Below are positions 7,065 through 15,368 of a stretch of DNA of 64,000 nucleotides, piece by piece. The stretch's first letter is position 1; the number at the start of each line of letters is the position of its first letter. The stretch lies in contig NZ_CP107929.1 in NCBI RefSeq assembly GCF_036017915.1, positions 434,001 to 498,000 of the forward strand, written 5' to 3'. A model generated the notes under the pieces. The model was not told the origin of the DNA and ran no database searches. It saw only the letters and a list, made by a program, of their open reading frames with translations. Origin of the DNA: Micromonospora sp. NBC_00421. GTDB lineage: Bacteria; Actinomycetota; Actinomycetes; Mycobacteriales; Micromonosporaceae. Both the position numbers and the translations under genes were made by a program.

Positions 7065-8839
7065 CCCGCGCGCCGGTACGCACCCTGCTGCTCTGGTGCC
7101 CGGACTGGCCGGTGCTCGCCGCCGAGATCGTCGACGGGGTGCCCGCCATCGGCCCGGTGGCGGTGCTGCACGCCAACCGGGTGGTGGCCTGCTCCGCATC
7201 CGCCCGTGCCGCCGGGGTACGCCGTGGCCTGCGCCGCCGGGAGGCCCAGGGGCGCTGCTCCACGCTGACCGTCGTGGACCACGATCCCGGTCGGGACGCC
7301 CGTGCCTTCGAACCGGTCGTCGCCGCCGTCGAGGAGGTCGTCGCCGGGGTCGAGGTGGTCCGTCCCGGCGTCTGCGCGCTCGCCGCCCGGGGCCCCGCCC
7401 GTTACCTCGGTGGTGAGGAGGCCGCCGCCGAGCGGATCGTCGAACAGGTCGCCCAGTCCTGTGCGGTGGAGAGCCAGGTCGGCATCGCCGACGGGATCTT
7501 CGCCGCCGGCCTCGCCGCGCGCACCGGGCAGGTGGTGCCGCCGGGCGGGACACCGGGGTTCCTGGCCGGGCTGCCCGTCGAGGCGATCGGCCGGCCGGCC
7601 CTGGCCGACCTGCTGCGCCGGCTCGGCGTACGGACTTTGGGCGACTTCGCCGCGCTACCCGCCGGTGACGTGCTGGCCCGGTTCGGCTTCGACGGGGCGC
7701 TCGCCCACCGGCTCGCCGCCGGGTACGACCACCGACCGCTCGCCGTCCGGCAGCCCCCGGTCGACCTGACGGTCACCGCCCACCACGACGAGCCCCTCGA
7801 CCGGGTCGACGCGGCGGCCTTCGCAGCCCGGGTGCTCGCCGAACGGCTGCACGACCGGCTGGCCGGGCACGGGCTGGCCTGCACCCGGCTCGGCATCGAG
7901 GCGGTCACCGCGCACGGCCAGGAACTGCACCGGGTGTGGCGGCACGACGGGCTGCTCACCGCCGCCGCCATCGCCGACCGGGTGCGCTGGCAGCTCGACG
8001 GCTGGCTCTCCGGCAGCACCGGTCGGCCCGGTGCCCGACCGGCCCGACCCACCGCCGGGATCGTCCGGCTGCGGCTGGTCCCCGACGGGCTGCTGGCCCG
8101 GGGAGGGCTGCAACCCGGCCTGTGGGGGGAGGCCGGCGAGGAACGGGAGCGGGCGCACCGGGCGTTGAGCCGGGTGCAGGGCCTCCTCGGCCCGGAGGCG
8201 GTGGTCACCGCCGTGCTCGGCGGCGGTCGGTCCCCGGCCGACCAGACCCGGCTGGTCCCGTGGGGTGACGAGCGCCTCCCCACCCGCCCCGGCCCGCCCC
8301 CACCGCCGGGCGTCCCCGTCCCTCACCCACTGGACGGGCCTCCTGCCGGGTCGCCGGTTTCTGCCGTGCTGCCGGTTTCTGCCATGCCGGTGGTGGGTGG
8401 GTCGTCAGCCATGCCGGTGGTGGGTGGGTCTACTGCTGGGCTGGTGGTGGGCGGGCCTGCCCCGGTCAGGCAGGGGCGGGGCGGTACCGGGCAGCGGCGG
8501 GGGAGTCCCGTGCCGCCATGGCCGGGGCGACTGCCGCCACCCGCGCCGGCCGTGGTGCTGCCCGTCCCGCTCACCGCGAGCGTGCACGACGCCGCCGGGG
8601 AACCGGTGCTGGTCAGCGCCCGGCTGGCGATCAGCGCCGCCCCCGCCCGGCTGGTCGTCGGCGGCACCACGCCGGCGGAGATCGTCGGCTGGGCCGGTCC
8701 GTGGCCGGTGGACGAGCGGTGGTGGGCCCCCGCCGAGGCCCGCCGCCGGGCCCGGTTCCAGGTCTGCCTGGCCGACGGTGCCGCCCTGCTGTTGGCCGTC
8801 GAGGCGGGCCGGTGGCTGGTGGAGGCGATCTATGACTGA
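7061..8839 (+). CDS. imuB: ImuB, catalytically dead Y-family polymerase
   Basis: A 592-aa Y-family polymerase homologue that acts as a hub bringing DnaE2 and ImuA' to the beta clamp in mutagenic lesion bypass. The fold is clear (GIADGIFAAGLAAR, PVEAIGRPALADLLRRLGVRTLGDFAALP), but the catalytic acids are gone. The usual HVDMDAFF is LLWCPDWPVLA (residues 10-20), and the SLDE segment reads VRPGVCALAAR (100-110). Residues about 405-475 form a Pro/Gly linker with a repeated PVVGGS motif absent from the core family. GTG 7061 overlaps the ImuA' stop. The C-terminal domain (about 500-592) ends ...GRWLVEAIYD. Confidence 0.9.
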   Translation: MTRAPVRTLLLWCPDWPVLAAEIVDGVPAIGPVAVLHANRVVACSASARAAGVRRGLRRREAQGRCSTLTVVDHDPGRDARAFEPVVAAVEEVVAGVEVVRPGVCALAARGPARYLGGEEAAAERIVEQVAQSCAVESQVGIADGIFAAGLAARTGQVVPPGGTPGFLAGLPVEAIGRPALADLLRRLGVRTLGDFAALPAGDVLARFGFDGALAHRLAAGYDHRPLAVRQPPVDLTVTAHHDEPLDRVDAAAFAARVLAERLHDRLAGHGLACTRLGIEAVTAHGQELHRVWRHDGLLTAAAIADRVRWQLDGWLSGSTGRPGARPARPTAGIVRLRLVPDGLLARGGLQPGLWGEAGEERERAHRALSRVQGLLGPEAVVTAVLGGGRSPADQTRLVPWGDERLPTRPGPPPPPGVPVPHPLDGPPAGSPVSAVLPVSAMPVVGGSSAMPVVGGSTAGLVVGGPAPVRQGRGGTGQRRGSPVPPWPGRLPPPAPAVVLPVPLTASVHDAAGEPVLVSARLAISAAPARLVVGGTTPAEIVGWAGPWPVDERWWAPAEARRRARFQVCLADGAALLLAVEAGRWLVEAIYD

Positions 8840-8910
8840 CCGGTGGCCTGCGCTGGTCCCGCCCGCTTCGGCTCTGTTCGGGCCGGTCGGACCCCTGCGG
8901 GCGGGGCCCG

Positions 8911-9210
8911 TGTCGGTCGACTGCGTGTCGGTCGACTGCGCGCCGGTCGACTGCGCGCCGGTCGACTGCGCGCCGGTCGGGCTCGGGCTGGTCGGGTTCG
9001 GGCTGGTCGGGTTCGGGGCGGCCCTGTTCGGGGCGGCCCTGTTGGGGTCGGTCGGGTTCGGTGACCGGCGCTCCCGCTGCCGGTCGGTGCGGTGCTCCGC
9101 ACGGGGTCGCCTTGTGTGGGGTCGCCTTGTGTGGGGTCGCCTTGCGCGGGGTTGCCCTGCGCGGGGTTGCCCTGCGCGGGGTTGCCCTGCGCGGGGTCGC
9201 CCTGCGTCTC
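8911..9210. repeat. twenty phased 15-bp minisatellite units
   Basis: Units at 8911, 8926, 8941, 8956 and so on to 9060 drift from tgtcggtcgactgcg through ggctggtcgggttcg to gggcggccctgttcg. A second block, 9106-9210, has gtcgccttgtgtggg then gttgccctgcgcggg. The 45 bp between the blocks keeps them exactly in 15-bp phase. No frame gives the A(D/N)LXX pentapeptide-repeat consensus, so a coding origin is possible but not shown. Confidence 0.88.
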
Positions 9211-9225
9211 GACGATGTTGCCGCA

Positions 9226-9275
9226 TGAGCGGTATGCCGCTGAGGCATAAATATGCCTCAGCGGCATACCGCTCA
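9226..9275. repeat. long palindromic element, copy 1
   Basis: A perfect inverted repeat with 24-bp arms (9226-9249 and 9252-9275) around a two-base AA centre. The arm reads TGAGCGGTATGCCG then CTGAGGCATA. A second member with matching framework lies at 25678-25725. No T-tract follows, so a simple terminator is unlikely. It lies 143 bp before dnaE2. Confidence 0.95.
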
Positions 9276-9314
9276 CCGGGAAGACCATCCCTGTCCGCGG
9301 TGTCATCACCCCGC

Positions 9315-9400
9315 CACGCGATCGGCCGCAGAAGGCACGCGATCGGCCGCAGAAGGACGGCCCGCTCCGCTGGGTCAGCCCGCACCGCTGGGTCAGCCGG
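9315..9400. repeat. two tandem duplications in the dnaE2 leader
   Basis: A perfect 21-bp direct repeat (9315-9335, 9336-9356, core ACGCGATCGGCCGCAG) is followed by an 18-bp near-repeat (9365-9382, 9383-9400, core CCGCTGGGTCAGCC). They lie between the palindrome and the dnaE2 start. Confidence 0.85.
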
Positions 9401-9418
9401 CACAGCCGGGGCGACCGG

Positions 9419-12400
9419 ATGAGCTTCCACAACCCGAAGTTGCCCTGGTCGGAGCTGGAACGGGTGTTGTCCGGACGATCCACCACCGACGGCGACGCGG
9501 GCCACCACCCCCGTGACGACCACCCCCGTGACGACCGTCCCCAGGGCGGCGGGCCCAGAGGCGGCGGGCCCCGGGGCAGTGAGGCCCAGGGCGGCGGGCC
9601 CCGGGGCAGTGAGGCCCAGGACAGCGGGGGTCGGGGCGGCGGGGCCCAAGGCGGGCGGCGGGGCGGGGAACGGCACCTGCACGTGGTGGACCCGCTCGCC
9701 GGGGCCGACGGCGGCGACTCGCCGGCCTGGAGCCGGCGCCGCGAGCGGTACGCGCCTCCCGAGCTGACCCGTCCGGACGGCACCGTTCCCTACGCCGAAC
9801 TGCACGCGCACACCAACTTCAGTTTCCTCGACGGGGCGAGCCACCCGGAAGAGCTGGCCGAGGAGGCCGCCCGGTTGGGGTTGACCGCGCTCGCCGTGAC
9901 CGACCACGACGGGTTCTACGGCGTGGTCCGGTTCGCCGAGGCGGCCCGTACGCTGCGTCTGCCGACGGTCTTCGGTGCGGAGCTGTCGCTGGGGCTGCCC
10001 GGCCCGCAGCAGGGCGAACCGGACCCGTCGGGCCGGCACCTGCTGGTGCTCGCCCACGGCCACGAGGGGTACGCGCGACTCGCGTCGGTCATCTCCCGGG
10101 CCCAGCTGCGCGGTGGGGAGAAGGGCCGCCCGGTCTACGGGGAACTGGAGCAGGTCGCCGCCGAGCTGCGGGACCACGTGCTGGTGCTGACCGGCTGCCG
10201 CAAGGGGCACGTGCCGGCGGCGCTGCTCACCGAGGGGGTCGACGCGGCGGCCCGGGAGCTGGACCGGCTCACCGCGCTGTTCGGCGCGGAGACGGTGGCG
10301 GTGGAGCTGACCGACCACGGGCACCCGGTCGACGCCGACCGTAACGACGCCCTCGCCGAGCTGGCGGCCACCGCCGGGCTACCCACGGTGGCCAGCAACA
10401 ACGTGCACTACGCCAGCCCGGGTCGACGGCGGCTGGCGACCACCCTGGCCGCCGTCCGGGCCCGGCGCAGCCTGGACGAGATCGACGGCTGGCTGCCCGC
10501 CGCGGCCACCGCCCACCTGCGCAGCGGTGCGGAGATGGCAGCCCGTTTCGCCGGGTACCCGGGTGCCGTGGCGAGGGCCGCCGGGTTCGGCGCGGAACTC
10601 GCCTTCGACCTGCACCTGGTCGCGCCCCGGCTGCCGGCGTACCCGGTGCCGGCGGGGCACACCGAGATGAGCTGGTTGCGCCGGCTGACCATGGACGGCG
10701 CCCGGGAGCGCTACGGCCCGCCCGAGGCGCACCCGGAGGCGTACGCGCAGTTGGAGCACGAGCTGCGGATGATCGACGAGCTGGGCTTCCCCGGCTACTT
10801 CCTGGTGGTCTACGACATCGTGGCGTTCTGCCGCGCGCAGGACATCTACTGCCAGGGCCGGGGTTCAGCGGCCAACTCGGCGGTCTGCTACGCGTTGCGG
10901 ATCACCAACGTCGATGCCGTCCGGCACCGGCTGCTCTTCGAGCGGTTCCTCGCCCCGGAACGCGACGGGCCGCCCGACATCGACGTGGACATCGAGTCCG
11001 ACCGGCGGGAGGAGGTGATCCAGCACGTCTACGCCCGGTACGGCCGGGAACACACCGCCCAGGTCGCCAACGTCATCTCGTACCGGCCCCGGTCGGCGGT
11101 GCGGGACGTGGCGAAGGCGTTCGGTTTCTCGCCCGGCCAGCAGGACGCCTGGAGCAAGCAGATCGACCGCTGGGGCCCGGTCGCGGCGGTGGACGTCGAG
11201 GGCATTCCCGAGCAGGTGGTGGCGTACGCCAACGAGTTGACGGGGGCCTCGGGGCGGTGGGCGGGCTTTCCCCGGCACCTGGGCATCCACTCCGGTGGGA
11301 TGGTGATCTGCGACCGGCCGGTGATCGAGGTGTGCCCGGTGGAGTGGGGGCGGATGCCCGGGCGCAGCGTGCTCCAGTGGGACAAGGACGACTGCGCGGC
11401 GGTCGGGCTGGTCAAGTTCGACCTGCTCGGCCTGGGCATGCTCTCCGCCCTGCACTACGGCTACGACCTGATCGGCCAGCGCCTCGATCTGGGGGACATG
11501 ACGTTGGACGACCCCGAGGTCTACGACATGCTCTGCCGGGCCGACTCGGTGGGGGTGTTCCAGGTGGAGAGCCGGGCCCAGATGGCCACCCTGCCCCGGC
11601 TGAAACCGCGCGAGTTCTACGACCTGGTGGTGGAGGTGGCGCTGATCCGGCCCGGCCCGATCCAGGGCGGTTCGGTGCACCCGTACATCAGGCGCAAGAA
11701 CGGCCAGGAGCCGGTGACGTACCCGCATCCGCTGATGCGCAACGCGCTGGAGAAGACCCTCGGCGTGCCGCTGTTCCAGGAGCAGCTGATGCAGCTCGCC
11801 ATCGACCTGGCCGGCTTCGACGCGGCCGGGGCCGACGAACTGCGTCGGGCGATGGGGGCGAAACGGTCGGTGCAGCGGATGGCGCAGCTCGCCGACCGGC
11901 TCTACGCCGGGATGGCCGAGCGGGGGATCACCGGCGAGCTGGCCGACGACGTCTACCGCAAGCTCACCGCCTTCGCCAGCTACGGCTTCCCGGAGAGCCA
12001 CGCGATGAGCTTCGCCTACCTGGTGTACGCCAGCTCGTGGCTCAAACGCCACCACCCGGCGGCGTTCCTGGCCGCCCTGCTCAACGCCCAGCCGATGGGC
12101 TTCTACTCGCCACAGACGCTGGTCGACGACGCCCGCCGGCACGGCGTCGAGGTCCGTCGGCCGGACGTCAACGCCAGCGGGGCGGGGGCGGTGCTGGAGT
12201 CCACCCCGCAGACCCGGTGGGGGAGCGTGCCGGGGGAGCCGCCGCACGCCTGGGGGCTGGGCGGGCCGGCCGTCCGGCTCGGGCTGGGCAGCGTCCGTAC
12301 CCTCGGTGACGGGGTGGCCGGGCGGATCGAGGCGGAGCGGACGGCGCACGGGGCGTACCGGGACATGCCGGATCTGGCCCGGCGGGTCGGTCTGACCGCC

Positions 12401-12967
12401 GGGCAGCTGGAGGCGCTGGCCACCGCGGACGCCTTCGCCTGTTTCGGGCTGACCCGGCGGCAGGCGCTCTGGGCGGCCGGGGCGGCGGCCCAGGACCGGC
12501 CGGGTCGGCTGCCCGGCACGGTGACCGGCGCGGCGGCGCCCACCCTGCCCGGGATGGAGGCGGTGGACCGGCTCGTCGCCGACGTCTGGGCCACCGGGCT
12601 GTCCCCGGAGAGCCACCCGGCCCGGTTCGTCCGGGACCGGCTCGACGCGCTGGGCGCGGTGCCGATCGCCCGGCTCGGTCAGGTGGAACCGGGTCGGCGG
12701 ATCCGGGTCGGCGGGATCGTGACCCACCGGCAGCGCCCCGCGACCGCCGGCGGGGTCACCTTCCTCAACCTGGAGGACGAGACCGGAATGCTCAATGTCA
12801 CGTGCTCCCCGGGGCTGTGGCAGCGCTATCGTCGAATCGCCCGCACCAGCGTCGCCCTCGTGGTCCGTGGTCGGTTGCAGCGGCACGAGGGGGTCACCAA
12901 CCTCACCGCCGACCGGCTGGACCCGATCACGCCGCCGGTCGCGCCCGCCTCCCGCGACTTCCGGTGA
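9419..12967 (+). CDS. dnaE2: error-prone DNA polymerase DnaE2
   Basis: A 1182-aa C-family polymerase responsible for damage-induced mutagenesis with ImuA' and ImuB. In order: a non-conserved N-terminal linker (about 20-85), a PHP domain (YAELHAHTNFSFLDGAS at about 122, VTDHDGFYG), the polymerase core with the acidic motif PDIDVDIESDRR, fingers with YGFPESHAMSFA, helix-hairpin-helix and a C-terminal OB fold (VGGIVTHRQRPATAGGVTFLNLED). The linker holds in-frame repeats (G-G-P-R-G-S-E-A-Q), including a duplicated 30-bp unit near 9550-9620. ATG 9419 has only a weak ribosome site. It is separated from imuB by the repeat island, so it may be read through or have its own promoter. Confidence 0.95.
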   Translation: MSFHNPKLPWSELERVLSGRSTTDGDAGHHPRDDHPRDDRPQGGGPRGGGPRGSEAQGGGPRGSEAQDSGGRGGGAQGGRRGGERHLHVVDPLAGADGGDSPAWSRRRERYAPPELTRPDGTVPYAELHAHTNFSFLDGASHPEELAEEAARLGLTALAVTDHDGFYGVVRFAEAARTLRLPTVFGAELSLGLPGPQQGEPDPSGRHLLVLAHGHEGYARLASVISRAQLRGGEKGRPVYGELEQVAAELRDHVLVLTGCRKGHVPAALLTEGVDAAARELDRLTALFGAETVAVELTDHGHPVDADRNDALAELAATAGLPTVASNNVHYASPGRRRLATTLAAVRARRSLDEIDGWLPAAATAHLRSGAEMAARFAGYPGAVARAAGFGAELAFDLHLVAPRLPAYPVPAGHTEMSWLRRLTMDGARERYGPPEAHPEAYAQLEHELRMIDELGFPGYFLVVYDIVAFCRAQDIYCQGRGSAANSAVCYALRITNVDAVRHRLLFERFLAPERDGPPDIDVDIESDRREEVIQHVYARYGREHTAQVANVISYRPRSAVRDVAKAFGFSPGQQDAWSKQIDRWGPVAAVDVEGIPEQVVAYANELTGASGRWAGFPRHLGIHSGGMVICDRPVIEVCPVEWGRMPGRSVLQWDKDDCAAVGLVKFDLLGLGMLSALHYGYDLIGQRLDLGDMTLDDPEVYDMLCRADSVGVFQVESRAQMATLPRLKPREFYDLVVEVALIRPGPIQGGSVHPYIRRKNGQEPVTYPHPLMRNALEKTLGVPLFQEQLMQLAIDLAGFDAAGADELRRAMGAKRSVQRMAQLADRLYAGMAERGITGELADDVYRKLTAFASYGFPESHAMSFAYLVYASSWLKRHHPAAFLAALLNAQPMGFYSPQTLVDDARRHGVEVRRPDVNASGAGAVLESTPQTRWGSVPGEPPHAWGLGGPAVRLGLGSVRTLGDGVAGRIEAERTAHGAYRDMPDLARRVGLTAGQLEALATADAFACFGLTRRQALWAAGAAAQDRPGRLPGTVTGAAAPTLPGMEAVDRLVADVWATGLSPESHPARFVRDRLDALGAVPIARLGQVEPGRRIRVGGIVTHRQRPATAGGVTFLNLEDETGMLNVTCSPGLWQRYRRIARTSVALVVRGRLQRHEGVTNLTADRLDPITPPVAPASRDFR

Positions 12968-13059
12968 AGTGATCCACATTACGGTTTTCCGGGCCGGGAG
13001 ACGGGAGAATTCCGGCACGCGCGGGCAGAGCGGCCCACGTGTGGCAAGGGGGATGACCA

Positions 13060-13239
13060 GTGACGATGGACAGCACGTACACCGGTGGACTGGCGAACGC
13101 CCGGCGCACCCGGCTGGGTGCCGGTTGGACGCCCGCCCAGGACGCCGAGCCGCGCGAGTACCAGGTGACCGAGGGTCCGGTGGCCAACGACCGCCGGTCC
13201 CGTGCCGAGGAGGACCCGGCCGGCGGCGGGGAGATCTGA
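13060..13239 (+). CDS. small orphan protein, 59 aa
   Basis: I do not recognise this protein. Starting at GTG 13060 it reads VTMDSTYTGGLANARRTRLG, then GAGWTPAQDAEPREYQVTEGP, ending EEDPAGGGEI. It is hydrophilic, with no signal peptide, membrane segment or cysteine. GCAAGGGGGATGACCA just upstream provides a ribosome site; ATG 13066 is a possible alternative start. Codon third positions are strongly G/C, consistent with real coding. It is monocistronic by position, between dnaE2 and the methyltransferase. Confidence 0.6.
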   Translation: MTMDSTYTGGLANARRTRLGAGWTPAQDAEPREYQVTEGPVANDRRSRAEEDPAGGGEI

Positions 13240-13287
13240 GCCGTCGACGACGGCACCACCAGCGGGAGGTCGGGCGGTCCGGGTGAC

Positions 13288-13293
13288 TAGGCT
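13288..13293 (+). promoter_or_regulatory. -10 box TAGGCT, leaderless start of methyltransferase
   Basis: TAGGCT lies 7 nt before GTG 13301 and there is no ribosome site, the arrangement of a leaderless transcript. Confidence 0.6.
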
Positions 13294-13300
13294 CGACCGG

Positions 13301-14053
13301 GTGGAACAGAGCCCCCGAGGCCGGTTCGCCGGGCCGCCGCTGACCCCCCGTACCGCCGTCGTCTGGTCGGTGCTCGCCGCCGAGCTGGACCGGCGGGCCG
13401 ACGTCGAGCTGACCGTGCTCGACGTGGGTGGCGGCACCGGCGGGTTCGCCGTGCCGCTCGCCCAGGCCGGCCACCGGGTCACCGTGGTCGACGCCAGCCC
13501 CGACGCGCTCGCCGCGCTCACCCGCCGGGCCGCCGAGGCCGGGGTGGCCGACCGGGTACGTGCCGTGCAGGGCGACGGCGACGCGCTGACCGGCCTGGTC
13601 GAACCGGCCTCCGTCGACCTGGTGCTGTGCCACTCGGTGCTGGAGGTGGTCGACGACCCGACGCCGGTGGCGACCGCGCTGGCCGACGCACTGCGCCCCG
13701 GGGGCGCGGCGAGTGTGCTGGTCCCCGGGCGGGCCGCCGCCGTGCTGGGCCGGGCGATGAACGGCCAGATGGACGTCGCCGCCGCGCTGGCCGCCGCCGC
13801 CGACGGCGCCGCCGGCCCCCGCGACACCCTGCGCCGCCGGTTCGACGCCGAGGAGGCCGCCGCGCTGTTGCGCGCCGCCGGCCTCACCGTGGAGGAGATC
13901 CACGGGGTACGCGTCCTGGCAGATCTGCTGCCCGCCACCGTCGCCGACGGTCAGCCGGCTGCCCTGGTGGAGCTGGAACGGGCGCTGGCCGGGCGCTCGC
14001 CGTACCGGGATCTCGCCGCCCAGCTGCACCTGTTCGCCCGCCGGCCGGCATGA
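13301..14053 (+). CDS. class I SAM-dependent methyltransferase
   Basis: A 250-aa Rossmann-fold methyltransferase. Motif I is LTVLDVGGGTGGFAVPLAQ, the acidic second strand is VTVVDASPDAL, and VDLVLCHSVLEVVDDP is the motif IV region. The substrate is not evident; the layout resembles CmoA/SmtA-like tRNA-modifying enzymes, but nothing decides this. GTG 13301 is chosen because of the TAGGCT box 7 nt before it; GTG 13283 in the same frame would add six residues. Its stop overlaps the next start (ATGA), so it is translationally coupled to the phosphodiesterase gene. Confidence 0.82.
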   Translation: MEQSPRGRFAGPPLTPRTAVVWSVLAAELDRRADVELTVLDVGGGTGGFAVPLAQAGHRVTVVDASPDALAALTRRAAEAGVADRVRAVQGDGDALTGLVEPASVDLVLCHSVLEVVDDPTPVATALADALRPGGAASVLVPGRAAAVLGRAMNGQMDVAAALAAAADGAAGPRDTLRRRFDAEEAAALLRAAGLTVEEIHGVRVLADLLPATVADGQPAALVELERALAGRSPYRDLAAQLHLFARRPA

Positions 14054-15279
14054 CCGCCGTGCCGTCGGCCGGGGCGCCGGTGCCGCCGCCCGGTGCGTCC
14101 GGGCCCCGGGCCGTCGTGCCCGCGTCCCCCGCCGATCCGCTGGCGGTGGTGTCGCCGCGCTACGGCGGGGGCAGCCTGGCCGACGTGCTACCCAGCGTGC
14201 TGGCCGTGCTCGGCGTGCCGGGCGCGGTCGACCTGCTCGGGCTGGTCCCCGGCCTGACCGGGGTGCGCCGGGTCGCCGTGCTGCTCGTCGACGGCCTCGG
14301 CTGGTACCAGCTCCCCACCGCCGCCCGGTACGCCCCGACCCTGACCGGGCTGGCCGCGACGCTGGGTCGCCCGCTGACCTCCGGGTTCCCCTCCACCACC
14401 CCGACCAGCCTGGTGACCCTGGGTTCGGGTGCGGCTCCCGGGGCGCACGGCGTGCTCGGGTTCACCGTCCGGGTGCCCGGCACCGACCGGGTGCTCAACC
14501 ACATCGACTGGACCGGTGAACCGGACCCGCTGCGCTGGCAGCCGGTACGCACCCAGTGGCAGCGGGCCCGCGCCGCAGGGGTCGCGGTGACCGTGGTGAG
14601 CCGCCCCGAGTACGCCGGCAGCGGGCTGACCCTGGCCGCCAACCGGGGTGGCGACTACCGGGGGGCCGCCGGGGTGGACGCCCTGGCCCGGACGATGCTG
14701 GCGGCGCTGGCCGCCGGGACCGGCCCCACCCTGGTCTCCGGCTACCACCCCGACCTGGACCGGCACGGGCATCTCAGCGGGGTCGACTCGACGCCGTGGC
14801 GGATCGCCGTCGCCGAGGTGGACGGCCTGCTCGCCCGGCTGGTCGACGGGTTGCCGTCGGACGCCGCGTTGCTGGTCACCGCCGACCACGGTCAGCTCGA
14901 CGTGCCCGCCGGACACCGCTTCGACCTGGACACCGACCTGCGGCTGCGGGCCGGTGTGCGGGTGGTCGCCGGGGAGCCCCGGGTGCGTTACCTGCACGTC
15001 GAACCGGGTGCGGCGAACGACGTGGTGGCCACCTGGTCGGCGGTGCTCGGGTCGGCCGCCCGGGTGCGCACCCGCGAGGAGATGGTGGCCGAGGGCTGGT
15101 TCGGCCCGGTCGGCGAGGACCATCTGCACCGGGTCGGCGACGTGGTGGTGACCTGCCGCGACACGTACGCGGTGCTGGCCACCCGGTCCGAGCCGCCGGC
15201 GGTCTCCCGGCTGGTGGCGTACCACGGGGCGGACACCGCGGCGGAGATGACCGTGCCGCTGCTGGTGGTCCGGGGCTGA
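14050..15279 (+). CDS. alkaline-phosphatase-superfamily nucleotide pyrophosphatase/phosphodiesterase
   Basis: A 409-aa member of the type I phosphodiesterase/nucleotide pyrophosphatase branch of the alkaline phosphatase superfamily, which uses two metals and a threonine nucleophile. The metal and nucleophile sites are visible: LLVDGLGWYQL (Asp), SGFPSTTPTSLVTLGSG (Thr), GYHPDLDRHGHLSG (Asp/His), LLVTADHGQLD (Asp-His) and a late H in YLHVEP. No export signal is seen, so it is probably cytoplasmic. It overlaps the methyltransferase gene by 4 bp. Substrate unknown. Confidence 0.85.
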   Translation: MTAVPSAGAPVPPPGASGPRAVVPASPADPLAVVSPRYGGGSLADVLPSVLAVLGVPGAVDLLGLVPGLTGVRRVAVLLVDGLGWYQLPTAARYAPTLTGLAATLGRPLTSGFPSTTPTSLVTLGSGAAPGAHGVLGFTVRVPGTDRVLNHIDWTGEPDPLRWQPVRTQWQRARAAGVAVTVVSRPEYAGSGLTLAANRGGDYRGAAGVDALARTMLAALAAGTGPTLVSGYHPDLDRHGHLSGVDSTPWRIAVAEVDGLLARLVDGLPSDAALLVTADHGQLDVPAGHRFDLDTDLRLRAGVRVVAGEPRVRYLHVEPGAANDVVATWSAVLGSAARVRTREEMVAEGWFGPVGEDHLHRVGDVVVTCRDTYAVLATRSEPPAVSRLVAYHGADTAAEMTVPLLVVRG

Positions 15280-15356
15280 CGCTCGCCGCCTGGCCGCCCG
15301 GCCGCCCGGCCGCCTGGCCGTGGGCGGCTGCCGGGGCGACTGTCGTACCGGGCGAC

Positions 15357-15362
15357 TAGCCT
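15357..15362 (+). promoter_or_regulatory. -10 box TAGCCT of dinB
   Basis: TAGCCT sits 6 nt before ATG 15369 (3 nt before an adjacent in-frame GTG) with no ribosome site, suggesting a leaderless dinB message. No LexA box is seen here. Confidence 0.6.
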
Positions 15363-15368
15363 GCGGTG

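Larger units (their letters stand above)
8840..9418. other. 579-bp repeat-rich island between imuB and dnaE2
   Basis: No supportable gene. Both strands have open frames, as expected for this base composition, but their translations are only repeat products. The island is built of a 300-bp stretch of phased 15-bp units (8911-9210), a 50-bp palindrome (9226-9275) and two tandem duplications (9315-9400). No second LexA box was found here. Confidence 0.8.

Noticed and set aside
8843..9064. A pentapeptide-repeat protein gene
   Set aside because: The frame reads A-G-R-L-R repeats, which do not fit A(D/N)LXX, and it ends at a stop inside the array; the neighbouring frames are equally open.
8911..9210. 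CRISPR array
   Set aside because: The 15-bp units are directly contiguous and diverge gradually; no unique spacers and no cas genes.
9226..9275. tRNA or insertion-sequence end
   Set aside because: No cloverleaf, no transposase, no flanking target duplication around either palindrome copy.
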